Shown in pieces: positions 30,501 through 40,741 of a stretch of 64,000 nt of DNA. The notes under the pieces were generated by a model. It did not search any database. It saw nothing but the letters and a program-made list of their open reading frames with translations, and was not told the DNA's origin. This DNA comes from Pyropia yezoensis (taxonomy: Eukaryota; Rhodophyta; Bangiophyceae; Bangiales; Bangiaceae), in assembly GCA_009829735.1 (NCBI GenBank), contig CM020619.1:10034375-10098374 (forward strand), written 5' to 3'. The position numbers were made by a program, and so were the translations under genes. How positions within the stretch are numbered: the stretch's first letter is position 1; the number at the start of each line of letters is the position of its first letter.

Positions 30501-33315
30501 GCCGCCATTACCTGGGGCGTCGGTGCAACATCGGTTGCCTCCCCCAACTCTCGACGATTTTGAGCTGACCCTGCCTTCCGCGGTGTCCGTCGTTCCCCTT
30601 GATCCTCCGCGGCCGTCGCCGAAGTGTGAGCCTGAGCTAGAAGTCGACGTTGGGGTGTGCCCGACGGCTGGTCATCTTGCTTCGGGGGCGACCACGGCTG
30701 ATGCGGGCACTGTGGCGCCCGGGACGGCGTCTCTGGATGCCGCGTTTGGTGTACTTGGGAACAAGGCTTGCGCCAGCGATGAGAGCGATGAGGTGTCTAT
30801 GGAGCTGCGCCGCCTGCAGGCCGAGCTTGGTAACTTGATCCGTGCGCACACACCACTACGGGCCGCTGTGCAGGTGCGCGCACACATGGACATGGCACAG
30901 GCTCGCGTCGTTGCGTCACGCAAGCGGGAAGAGCGCGTCCTCCTTGGTAAATTGCGCGAGTTTCGCCGCGCCAAGCAGAGTGTTCGCGCTTACTCTCGTT
31001 CCCCTGGTGGTGGCCCTGCCAGTAGCGGCTACGGCAGTGCGCGCGCCTCGCCGAACGCGAGCGGCATCGCGTCACCGCGCCCTCGGCGGCCTCGTCGGGT
31101 GGACGTGGAGGACGCATCCCCTGACGCCATTGCCTCGCTGGTGTTACCTTCGTCGACCACCGCTGGTGGCGCTGCCAGTCGGGTGCCCGCGCTACCGCCG
31201 CTGGTGCTCGACATGTGCGTGCCCGCCTCTCTGCCTGGTCGTGGTACGCCGCGGTCGACTGATGGCATCGATGCTCTGGATGCTGCGTTTGGCCAACAGG
31301 GCGCCGTGCAGGTGCGAGGGGAGTTGGACGATTCAACGCAGCCACTTGGGACGCAGCTGCTTGGATGGGTGGATAGTGCCCTGATGGCGCTGCGTGGCTT
31401 TACGCCGGCCGTGCCGGGCACGGCGCCGGTGTATGCAGCCGCGTCGCCCGGCGGCGGTCCCCGCCCTTTCGGAGCGGCCAGCCCGGGCCGGGGCGCGCCA
31501 ACAGGGGACGAGATCGGTGCGTACCTGCTGGCACTGAGCAAGGCAGCCCAGCCGCGACCACCGAGCGAGTCGCCTCCGCGGGCAGACCAGCAGCCGCAAA
31601 CGCCGCTGATACCTGCTGGCGGACTGGGCGCTGTTGTCAACGCAGGCGCTATCCATAGCGCCGCTGCGGCTGCTACCGCAGGTGCTGCTGGGGGTGATGC
31701 GGGCAGTGCCAACGTCATCCCCGACATTGATGTACGCCAGTTGCGGCCCGTCCGGCGGTTAGCCGGGCTGGACAACCCTGCGGCCCAGGCGCTCGGCGGG
31801 GAAGCCAGGACGGATGCCTGCGCTCCTGAGTTTGTTGACGCGGCCGAGGCGTGGCAGCGCTTCCGCGTGCTGCGACTGGAGCTGGAGCGGACGCGCACGC
31901 TAGCAGCTCTCATCCAGCGTCGCGAGAACATTAAGCATGAGCTCAACGACGTTACCTTTCAGCGTTTTGAGGCGGCGCTCGCTACTGCGCAGGAGCACAT
32001 TGAGTTCCTCGAGCCGATGCCTGTGCCGCCGCCTTTGCCACCGACGCCGTCTTCGCCTGGGATGCGGCCCTTCTCCCTCGCCACCCCTGCTCCTGCGGGG
32101 CCGTCGTCGGGCGCATCATTGGTCGGCGTTGGCGGTCGTGGGGGGGTGACCAAGCTCGCCTGCCGGTCATCGCCCGGGACTGGGCCCCGCCGAGGAGGAT
32201 CTATTCCCGCACTGGCGGGGGGGGGTCTGACCGCCAACGCGGAGCAGCATCCTCTCCGCCGTCCGGTGCGGGTGGCGGCCCCGGCGCCGCTCTCTCGGAC
32301 GGCCTCGGACTTGCGGCGCGTCCTTGGTCACCCCCCGGTTGCGTCTGTGTCAAACGGGGCACATGGAGCCGCGCGCGGTGGTCTTTCTGCGGGTGCGGTG
32401 CCCGGGAGTCGGGCCGTGCCCTCGTCGACGGCCAGTGGGAGCGACACAGGAGCGGTGGCGTCTTCCGCACGATTGCAGGTGGTGGCGTTGGAGCCGAGCG
32501 CGCCGGTTGCCGGGCATGCTGCAGCGGGTGGTCCTCCCCCTGTGCGTCACGGTCCCAGCGCGTGGCCACTGGCCGCTCCGGCCGTCGCGCCTGCCAGTGG
32601 TCATGCGCCCGTTGTGTCCTGTGTTGGCGTTAGCGACGAGTTGCCGTCATCTGGCCCGTGCGTGGCGGCGGCGGCAGCGCGACCGGTTGGGTCGCCTTCT
32701 GTGGCGGTGGCCAAGGCCGTAGCTGCGTGGGCGGCGGGGCATCGCGCCTCTGCTGCTGAAGGTGGCCAGCCGCCGTCGCCGGTGTCGCTGCCGCTGCGGT
32801 CGTTTGGGATGGCCTCCCCGTCGAGCCGCGTTACTGCTCCCGCCGTGAGGGCGACCTCGGGCATGACGAGCCTCGAGGGGCACACCACCGCGGGAATGGC
32901 AGCTGCGCCGGCCGTTGCGCCGGCCGTGGTGGCGCGGTCACCCCACCCGCCTCTCCCTGCTGCGCTGTCCGTGGTCACCGTTGCCAATGGGGCCGGCAGG
33001 GGTGCGCCGGCCGCGCCGCCGCGGCCGGCGCCACTCCTGCCACCATCCTTGCCACCTGCAGCGGCGGGGGTGGGCGCCGGGGTGGCCAAGGCAGGCGGGG
33101 CGGGCGTGGCGGCGGCGCCAAAGCCGTCGCCGCCCCTGCCGTCGTCGGGCGTGGCGGCACTGCCGGTGGCCGCGGGTGTACCTCCGGCAGCGACGGGGGC
33201 GTCGGCGGCGGCGGCCGAGAGGCCCTCGCCACCGCCGCTCGCGCCCGTGGCGCGGGTCACCGACGCGGCTGCCGAGGTGCTCTTCCCGCCGCCAACCACG
33301 TCAACCAGCTCCTGA
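27529..33315 (+). CDS. Large, probably nuclear protein with internal repeats and an Epc/JADE-like helix
   Basis: This single uninterrupted frame of 1928 codons is mostly disordered Gly/Ala/Pro/Ser/Arg sequence with several islands. Three copies of a 'SRERNALGSGG'-like box occur near 29725-29770, 29950-29990 and 30180-30220. Between copies two and three lies a 13-residue repeat ('TPGSATPVSRSG'-like, three units, about 30067-30180). A predicted coiled coil of about 65 residues follows (30790-30990, starting 'ELRRLQAELGNLI'). 'DAAFG' boxes recur near 30736 and 31285. Near residue 1437-1485 the helix 'FRVLRLELERTRTLAALIQRR' (first part) plus 'ENIKHELNDV' resembles the LRxDLERxRxLxxxIxRREKxK helix of JADE, BRPF and Enhancer-of-polycomb proteins, subunits of histone acetyltransferase complexes. 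No PHD or EPcA domain is visible, so a chromatin role is an inference. The start is the ATG in CACCAATGG context; the upstream open frame has no ATG. Confidence 0.75.
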   Translation: MVAPGRPGGTPPAPPIAGRWMGGAPPAPGGRGAADPHGRDGSGGGSGGGDTSGGGGGGGGGGGGGGGGVGGSGRGGGSGGVPAAPPPPGAVEPGRGAAAALNAAIAAAAVAAINTAQKLRVRPWLRPPDAHDRGSAGVAVPGDVPRPTPAHPVPPGVLTHHQATAGFGVSSARGVPPCDRPLTDTYTAMHYPRVGPAWAPPPGGAGGAGGAGVGAAAIAAAAQAVMAAGPREEGRPPLHARPAIGVAGSARPAGGGARKRARPGGNAVDRAADRSRLYEDALDAVSDAPPGRAPAGRALASRGGLTSGSDREARPAASESVGDGGGVGSGRPRDDAGGGARPLPAAAREGAAPSNGSSGGVSTGDVPQAKAPSGDGAGAGASGPASELDAAGTTIEPPPVTPTAPSGCGGRKGEHRRSGRPPGRPPLDSTPGSGGRAGSCSGGGGEWRGTRGSSRGGALASALAPSHWPKAAAALWSWPPVSRFFSDIGADDLAALAPPTAGPGRAGHRRTRAPFSSGWAEGGVPDRAKAESPPPPRNGKRARVATPTESLPQAATPPDASPNVGDRAELVDVASDAGRPLPPRGRYFRLAWLEEDAQREAASLPWERSPVWPRRPRGPGGSTDPDLSSLKFDISARMDPVDASGIGSEEQPRQRQSQRPVGVDRQGDDEVRDETELDGVYCSQRHTSDPHEPMRHVFREGGRTAVVPTPASMPAASEGLPASPVPAPSSTPRKRISRERNALGSGGVLAGSSTLGTRASAAAKRRPSSTRSPPPTRTPSTTRASIPPSTQAPVTGEPPASTAPRKGLCREKNALGNGVLLVASRSGRRGGGGSPSSAAPTPRLALTPGSATPVSRSGSTPGSASPGSRGDRTPDTATPVPRVGLSRERKSLGDGILPSPDTGTLKRTRHGAARPGDSIAAPDHTEPAVLPCALSQPKPVLKAPPPVPLPLFGAFTSGTLPGTSASVLVELQGPNPSVSARASLAIPVSAGPPLPGASVQHRLPPPTLDDFELTLPSAVSVVPLDPPRPSPKCEPELEVDVGVCPTAGHLASGATTADAGTVAPGTASLDAAFGVLGNKACASDESDEVSMELRRLQAELGNLIRAHTPLRAAVQVRAHMDMAQARVVASRKREERVLLGKLREFRRAKQSVRAYSRSPGGGPASSGYGSARASPNASGIASPRPRRPRRVDVEDASPDAIASLVLPSSTTAGGAASRVPALPPLVLDMCVPASLPGRGTPRSTDGIDALDAAFGQQGAVQVRGELDDSTQPLGTQLLGWVDSALMALRGFTPAVPGTAPVYAAASPGGGPRPFGAASPGRGAPTGDEIGAYLLALSKAAQPRPPSESPPRADQQPQTPLIPAGGLGAVVNAGAIHSAAAAATAGAAGGDAGSANVIPDIDVRQLRPVRRLAGLDNPAAQALGGEARTDACAPEFVDAAEAWQRFRVLRLELERTRTLAALIQRRENIKHELNDVTFQRFEAALATAQEHIEFLEPMPVPPPLPPTPSSPGMRPFSLATPAPAGPSSGASLVGVGGRGGVTKLACRSSPGTGPRRGGSIPALAGGGLTANAEQHPLRRPVRVAAPAPLSRTASDLRRVLGHPPVASVSNGAHGAARGGLSAGAVPGSRAVPSSTASGSDTGAVASSARLQVVALEPSAPVAGHAAAGGPPPVRHGPSAWPLAAPAVAPASGHAPVVSCVGVSDELPSSGPCVAAAAARPVGSPSVAVAKAVAAWAAGHRASAAEGGQPPSPVSLPLRSFGMASPSSRVTAPAVRATSGMTSLEGHTTAGMAAAPAVAPAVVARSPHPPLPAALSVVTVANGAGRGAPAAPPRPAPLLPPSLPPAAAGVGAGVAKAGGAGVAAAPKPSPPLPSSGVAALPVAAGVPPAATGASAAAAERPSPPPLAPVARVTDAAAEVLFPPPTTSTSS

Positions 33316-34160
33316 GGCTTCCCCGGCGGGTGTGCGTGCGTGCGTGTGCGCGTTCGCACCTGTGGGTGCATGCGTAGTCGGCCCAGCGGGTGGGATGACG
33401 GGTCTGTGGCGGTGTGAGGCAGCGGCGGTGGGTGGCGGCAGCGTATGTTTGTGGAAAAGTTTGTGTGGTGGTGGGGCGGCGGCGGTGGGTGCGTTATCAG
33501 GTGAGGTGGGGTGGAGTGTGGGGGAGCGTGTGGGGGAGCGTGTGGGGGAGCGGGGCGGCTCCGGTGTGGCTGGTATGGGGGGGGGGCTGGGTGTTGCTTG
33601 GCCTGTGGGTCCCGTGCCCCGGGCGTGAGCGCCTGCGTCAAGGCTTGTGTATGCGACCTGTATGTATTTTTTTTTTGACCCTCGCCGGTTGGACCCACAC
33701 GCTCGTCCCCAGTGCACTATGTATGTAGTGGCGCGCGTGCCGAGCCGCGCGGGGGGGGTACAGCACCGCACCGCACCGCGGTGACCGCGCACCGCACTGT
33801 ATGTGGCCGTGGCCACGGCGCGAGGCGCGCCGCTCCCGCCCACGGGCGCGCGGGCGCCGACGGCGGTCCCCCCTTGCCCCCCCCCCCACACCCCCCCGCA
33901 CCCCCTGTCCCCAGCCGCCGCGCCGGCCGGCCGGCCGGCCAGTGGCCGCCGCCGCCGCCGGCACGCGCCGCGGTCGCCACGCGCGCGCCGCGCGCGGCGG
34001 CCGCGGCCGCCATCCCCTGCGCCGCGGTGCCGAGCCGGGCGCCGCCGCCGCCGCCGCCGCCGCCACCGCTGCCGCCGCCAGACTGGGCGGCCGCCCTGTG
34101 GTGGCCGCCGCCACCGCCGCTGGCAATCCATCGGGCGGGAAAGCCAAACGGCTTGAGGGG
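33316..34160. other. Convergent intergenic spacer
   Basis: Follows the stop of the large gene. It contains a 12-bp unit (GTGTGGGGGAGC) in three exact tandem copies at 33515-33550 and a T9 tract near 33668, which may lie near a 3' end. The part from 33900 on is a GCC-rich low-complexity stretch open on both strands; no gene is supported. Confidence 0.45.
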
Positions 34161-34597
34161 CTAGCGAGTTGAATTGGGGGGGAGGGGGGGGGCAGCGGCG
34201 ATGGCCGCGCCGGCAGGGCCCACGCCGGAGGCCCGCGCGCCTGAGCCTAGAAGACGCCCAGTGCCCGACTGCGTTGCCTGTAAGGGGGTCTTACCCCCCA
34301 CCCCACCCGTCCTACCATTGAACAGTAAAACAAGAAGATGGCTTGGTGTCTTTCTTGATGGCGTTCCCCCTGGCGGCCGGCTGACGTCGCCGCCCCCCCA
34401 CGCCGCGTGTACCGGCGCACGCGCGCCGTCCCGCCGCGTCGTCCCCCCACCCCCCCGCCTCGTCTCGTCGGCGGAATTCCCCCCCTCACCCCCTCCCCTT
34501 GGGATGCCGTGCGTGGACTGTACAGCCACATGCAGCTCGGAAAAAACAAAAACAAAAACAGCAGCGAGCAGTCCCCCTCTACGCGCGGGCCAGCCGC

Positions 34598-34650
<53 letters not shown>

Positions 34651-35132
34651 TCCGGCCACCGCCCACCACGCGTGCGGGCGGCGGCGCCCCCCCCCCCTGG
34701 CCTCCCCCCGCCCCCTGCGCCCGCCGCTGCTGCTGCAGCCGCCGCTGCGGCGGCCACCACCGCCGCCGCCTCGGCGTCCACCACCACCCGGTCATCGACA
34801 GGGATGCGGGCCCAGGGGGCGGCCGCGGCGCCACCAGCCCCACCCCCACCAGCGGCATGGCCGTCGGCGTCGGCGTCGGCGCCCGCGTCGGCGCCCGCGT
34901 CGGCGCCCGCGTCCGCGTCGGCGTCGGCGCCCGCGTCCGCGTCCGCGGCGGCCGCCGTCCACCCCCACCGCGCAACAATGGCGGCAAGGAGCTTGCGGGC
35001 CTCGACGGCGGGGCGCCCCCCCCCCCCGCGCCGCAGCACCGCCGCCGCTGCCGTGGCGGCGGTGACCACCCACGCGGCGGGGGGCGCGGCGGGGGGGGCG
35101 GCGGCCGTCGCCGGCGCCCCCCCCGCCCCCGT

Positions 35133-35171
<39 letters not shown>

Positions 35172-35974
35172 CAGCATCGGCAGCGGCAGCGGCAGGCCGC
35201 CAATGGCGGCCGCCCAGGCGGCACACGCCACAGCGGCGGGTCCCCGCCCCGCGCCGGGAGTGGAGGCGGCGGCGGCGGCGGTCGCCGCCGCCGCTGCCAG
35301 GCGGGGCGTCACCGCCGCCGCCGCCGCCGGCGACGCCGACCCGCACGCGGCGGCGGCAAGGCGCACCGCCTGGCCGCCCAGCGCGGCGGCCGCCGCGGCA
35401 GACCCCGCCGGCGCCGCGTCCGCGTCTGACGCGGCGGTAAGGGCGTGGCGGAGGAGGGCACCCAGAAGGGCCACCCCGCCGTCAGACGGGAGGGTGCCAC
35501 CGCCGCCGCCGCCGCCGCCGCCGTCGTCGTTGTCAGCGCTGGCATCGGTGTCGTTGACGGGGTGTGGCGGCGGCGGGGGCCCCGGCGCGAGCAGCGCCGC
35601 GCGGGGCGGCGCCCCCCCGGGCCCCCCCGCCGGCACCACCGCCCACGTGGACGACACAACCGCCACCGCCACCGCCGCGGCGGCGGCCCGCAGGGCGCCG
35701 CCGCCCGGCAACGCGAGGAGCACCACTAGCAGGGAGGCGGCGGTGGCGGGCGTGTGGACGCCCGCCGCCACCGACCGCAGGGCGGCGGCGAGCCCCGCGT
35801 CGGGCAGCGTGCCCACCGCGTGGAGGCGCGCCGCGTGGAGCAGCAGCTTGACGTAATCCCGCCCGCCGTCGCCGCCGCCGCCGCCGCGGCCACCCCCAGC
35901 TGCCGCCCCACCGTGGCGGTCGGCCACGGCCCCGGCAGTGGACGACGGCGTGGCCACGGGCGGCGACGGGGGAT

Positions 35975-36005
<31 letters not shown>

Positions 36006-38870
36006 CGCGGCGGTGGCGGCGTCGCCGGCGGGCGGGGGCGCCACGGCCAGCGGCAGCGGCGGCGGGCGGGGGCGGCCGACCGCCGGGCCGCCGCCGCCGG
36101 CGGCGCGGCGCTTGGCAATCCGCGCGGCGACGGCGGCGAGCGCCGGCCGCCGCCGCCCGTCGCGCGCCGCTGACCGCCGCGGGGTGGGCGGTCGCGGCGG
36201 CTGCGGCTGCTGCCGCGGCGGCGGCAGCGGCAGCGGCGGGGGCACCCACAGCGGGGGTGTTGCGGGCGTCGGCGACGCTGGGGCGGTTGCCGACACGCCG
36301 CCGCCGCGCGGCGGCCACCCACCCACCGTCGCTGGCGCCGCCGCCGGGCCCCCTGTCCACGCCAAAGACGCGGCAGCGGTGGAGGAGGGGGACGGCGTCC
36401 GTGGGGGGCGGGCGGGAGAGGCGGCGACCGGTGGGGGGGTGGCCGCAGCCGGAGACGCAGGCGCGGGGACAGCGGCCGCCGGCACGTCAACCGCCGGGGA
36501 GGCAGGCGCGGGCGCAGGGGCGGCCGGCGAGGGGGCGGCCACTGGGGAAGCGGCCGCCGGCACAGCAGCCGCCGCCGTCGCGGCCGCCAGCGACACGGTC
36601 GTCGGCGAGGCGGCCGCCGGGGATGCGGGCGCCGGCGGCGCGGCCACCAGCGGCCAAGAGACCACTGGCAGTGAGGCCGCTGGGGAGGCGGCCACCGGGC
36701 AAGGGGCCACCGGGCAAGCAGGCACAGGCGTGGCTGCTGTCGGGGACGCCGCCACTGGGGGCGTGGCACCCGCGGGCGACGCCACCGGGGGCGTGGCAAC
36801 CGCGGGCGACGCCACCCCTAGCAACGCCCCCGCCGGGGGGTGGTCAGCTGGGACGGCGGCCACCGGCGGTGCAGGCACGGGGAGCGCGGCCACCGGCGTT
36901 GCAAACGCGGGGGAGGCGGCCGCTGGGGAGGTGACCACCGGCGTCGTGGCCGCCGGCGTAGCGGCCACCGGCGACGCGGCTGCTACCGGCGGGGTGGCCA
37001 CAGGCGATGCGGCCACTGGCGCAGCGGCCACCGGCAAAGCGGGCACTGGGGATGCGGCCACTGGGGATGCAGGCACCGACAAGGTGGCCACTGGCGAAGC
37101 GGGCACTGGTGATGCGGGCACCGGCAATTCGGGCACCAGGGAAGCCGGCACCGGCAGCGCCGGCCCAGGGGATACCACCACCGGTGAAGCGGGCTCCAGT
37201 GAAGCCGCCACCGGGGAAGCCACCACCGGTGCCGCGGCCACCGGTGCCACGGCCACTGGAGACGCGGCCACCAGTGACGCGGCCAATGGTGGGGCGAGCA
37301 CCGGTGAGGCGGCGACAGAGCGTGTGGCAGCGGGGAAGGCGGCCGCTGGGGAGGCCGCCATAGGACAGGCGCTCCCTGCAGGGGACGCCTCCACCGGGAG
37401 AGCACCCACCGGAGCGATGGCCACAGGGAACCCACCGGCCGAGGAAACGACCGCCGGGGGAGCGGCCACAGAGGACAGGACCACTGGGGAAGCAGCGCCC
37501 GACGCAACAGCCGCCGGGAGAGCCGCCATTGGCCGTGTAGATGCCGGAGAGGGTGCCCCCAGAGAGGGTGCGGTCGGGGACGGCGCCGGCCGTGACGACG
37601 GTCCGTCGGGAGCGGGCACCGGCGAGGCGCCACCCGCCGCGACGGGAGACACGGCGGCAGGCACGGCCGCCGGGCTGGCAGCTGCCCGCGGCTCAGCCGG
37701 CGTTGCAGTCGGCGTGACGGCCACCGCCGCGGCCGGCCGCAGCACGTCGGCAACAACCGGCGGCGATGCGGTCCCAGACGGCGGCGCCGCCACCGACTCC
37801 GCCGCCGCCGCTGCGGCAGAAGCAGGGGCGCTTGCCGCGGGCGCCACCGCCGCGGCGGGCGCCCTGGTGGGCGCCCCAAACGCGGCGAGAAAGGCCCCCC
37901 GGGGGCGCCCCCCCGCCGACGGTGGGTCTGACGGCGGGTCTGACGCCGCCGCGGCGGCGCCGCCCGCTGGGGCGGCCGGCGGGGAGGGGTGCCCGCCGCC
38001 GGGGGAGGCGGCGCCGCGGAAGCGGCTGCCCAGGTTGGCCACCACCCCCACCCGCCCGGCGGCGGCGGCGGCGGCGGCGGCGGCCGCCGCGGCGGCGGCA
38101 GCGGCGGCCGTGGCGGCGGCCGTGGGGGCCGCGTCGACAACGGCCGTGGCCGCGTCGGCGCCGTCGGCGGCGGCGGCTTCGGTGGGGGTGGCGACGGCGG
38201 CAACGGCAGAGGCGGTGGAGGACGTGGCAGCGGCGGCGTCCCCGTCTGTTCCCCCACCCGCCGGTGTGGGCAGAGCCCCAAAGGCGACCGCTGGCGGCGG
38301 TGGCGGTGGCGGGGGCGCAGGTGCCAGCGCCCCCCCGGGCGCACCGGGGTTGGGGGTGGTGGTGACAGCGGCTGGGGATGTGGCGGTGGTGGTGGCGACG
38401 ACCGCCGCAGCGGCGGCAGCAGCGGCGGCGGCGGCGGCGGCGGTCGTGGAGGCGGCGGCGGCAACCGCCGTGCCGACGGGCGGCACCGGCGGCCGGGCGG
38501 GCCGCCGCCACGCGGCGGGGGTGACCAGCGGGCTGCCCACCGCGCTGTCGGTGAGGGAAAAGAGGGACGGGCTGTCGTCCGAGCTGTCGCCTGCCGCGGG
38601 CGCGGGGGGGCGAGGCGGTCGGGGGGCAGCCGCCGCGGGGGGGGGGGGGGGGGGCGACAGCCGCCACCGCGGGGAGTGGTGGTGGCCCCACCCGGCTCCG
38701 CCCCCCCATCGCCGTGGAGGAGCTTGCCGTCGCGGCCGCGGAGGAGCACGCCGATGCGGGGGTGGCCGCGGGCCATGGTGCGGTCGGCGCCGTCGACGCA
38801 TCGGCCGTGACGGTAGAGGCGGACGTCAAGGTGCACGCGGATGCCGACGTGGACGCCCCCGCCGACGCGT

Positions 38871-38919
<49 letters not shown>

Positions 38920-40087
38920 TGCCGCCGCGGGCGGGGTGGGCGGCGTGGCCAGGAGCGCCAGCAGGGACGACCGGTAGGCCCCCCCTCCCGCGAGGCGCCC
39001 CCCCCCCCGCTCCACGGCGGCCGCAGCCGCCCCCGGCGGCGCCGCCGCCGCGACCGCCGCGACCGCCGCGGCGGCGGCGCCGCGCACCTCCCCCCGGCGG
39101 TCGGCGAGGAGGGGGCCAAGCGCCGCCAGCGACGCCTCCACCCCCGTCCCACGCAGCCGCACCCCCCGGAGAGTGGTGGCGAGGCAGGCACACGCCGCCG
39201 CGGCGGTGCGGGCGGCCACCGCGGGGCTCCCGCGGGTGGCCAGCGGCGGCGCGGCGGCGGTGCCACCGCCGCCGGGGGTGCTGCCGACGACGCCGGGGGT
39301 GCCGACGCCGGGGGTGCCGCCGCCGGGGGTGCCGCCGGCGGCGCCACCCAGGGACGCTGCCGGCGACGCGGGGGGCGGGAGGAAGGCGCGGGCCGACGCG
39401 CCAATGACGCGGACGAGGAGCCCCGCGACGGCGTCGGCGGGGAGGATGGCGGTGACCAGCGCCAGCACCCGCGCCGCGCCGCTCGACAGGTGCGCCTTGG
39501 CGTCGGTGCTCCGCGCGAGCAGCCGCGACAGCAGCCGTGGGGTGGCCGCCACCGTTGCCCACACGGGCGTCAGGGGGGGGGCGGGGGACGAGCCGCCGCC
39601 GCCACCACCACCACCCCCACCCCCACAACCACCCCCCCCCGGGGCAGTGGCTGCCAGGAGGGCGGCGAGGGTGGCCATGGCCCCGACGGCCACCTTGGCG
39701 TGCGGCTCGACAATGAGGTTGGACAGGAGCGCCACCGCCGCGTCGGCACGGCGCGCGTCGAGCACCACCACCGGCGTCGTCGGGCCACTGCCGGCGGCGG
39801 CGGGCGGCAGCCTGCCCGGCGTGGCCGCCACGGCCGCCGCCGCCGCCGCCGCCGCCGACAGCGACGGCTGCGACGGCTGTGCCGGCGGCGGCGGCGGCCG
39901 GCAGTAGGCGGCGGCGGCGGCGAGCAGGTCCGCCCGCAGCTTCCACTGGTCCCCGCGGCACGCGGCGAGGGCATCGAGCGTGGCCACCAGCCCCGCCGTC
40001 CGGGAGCGGGGGGTGGCCCCCGCGGCGGCTGCGGCGGCCGCCGCCGCCGCCGGCGACGGCGCCACCGCCAGCCGCCGCGGGGGGGCC

Positions 40088-40119
<32 letters not shown>

Positions 40120-40710
40120 TCCCCGTCCACCCGCGTCGGCGGGCGTCGGTGGCGGCCCGTTGCCGCCAGCGGACCCACCCGGCAGGCTGCCACCAGCGGC
40201 GGCGGCGGCAGCGGCGGCCACCGCCGCAGTGGCCGTCGCGGCGGCCGCCGCGGCGGTCGCACTCCGCGGCGGCGCCGGCGGCCGGGAGGCGGTGGTGGAC
40301 ACGCCACCGCCACCCCCACCGCCACCGCCACGGCCCCCGCCGCCGCCGCTGCCGCTGCCGCCGCCGCCGCCGGTCGCCCGTGGCGTTGGCCCGTCGACGG
40401 CCGCGGCACTGAGCGGCGGCGGCGGCCGCCCGCCGCCGCCGCCGCCCCCCCCCCCCGCCCGTCGGGCGGGCGGGTCAACCGCCACCCGCCGGGCGGCGGC
40501 GGCGGCGCCACCGCCGCCCACCCCCCCCGCCGAGCGGAGGACCCGGCCGGCGGGCTCGGTGGCGGGCGGCGGGTAGCCCCCCGCGGCGCCCCCCCCCACG
40601 GGGGCATCGTCGGGGTAGGCACCCCCCCCGCCGGCCACGCCCATTGGCGCGGCGCCGCCGACAAAGGCGCTGACCCGCCGGGCGGGTGGCCGCCGGCCGC
40701 CAGGGCCAGT

Positions 40711-40741
<31 letters not shown>

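Noticed and set aside
34161..34600. C-terminal extension of CLASP to 34161
   Set aside because: The frame is open but the translation (Val-Phe run, then Arg/Gly-rich) looks like 3' untranslated sequence; I kept the coordinate only because no earlier stop exists in frame.
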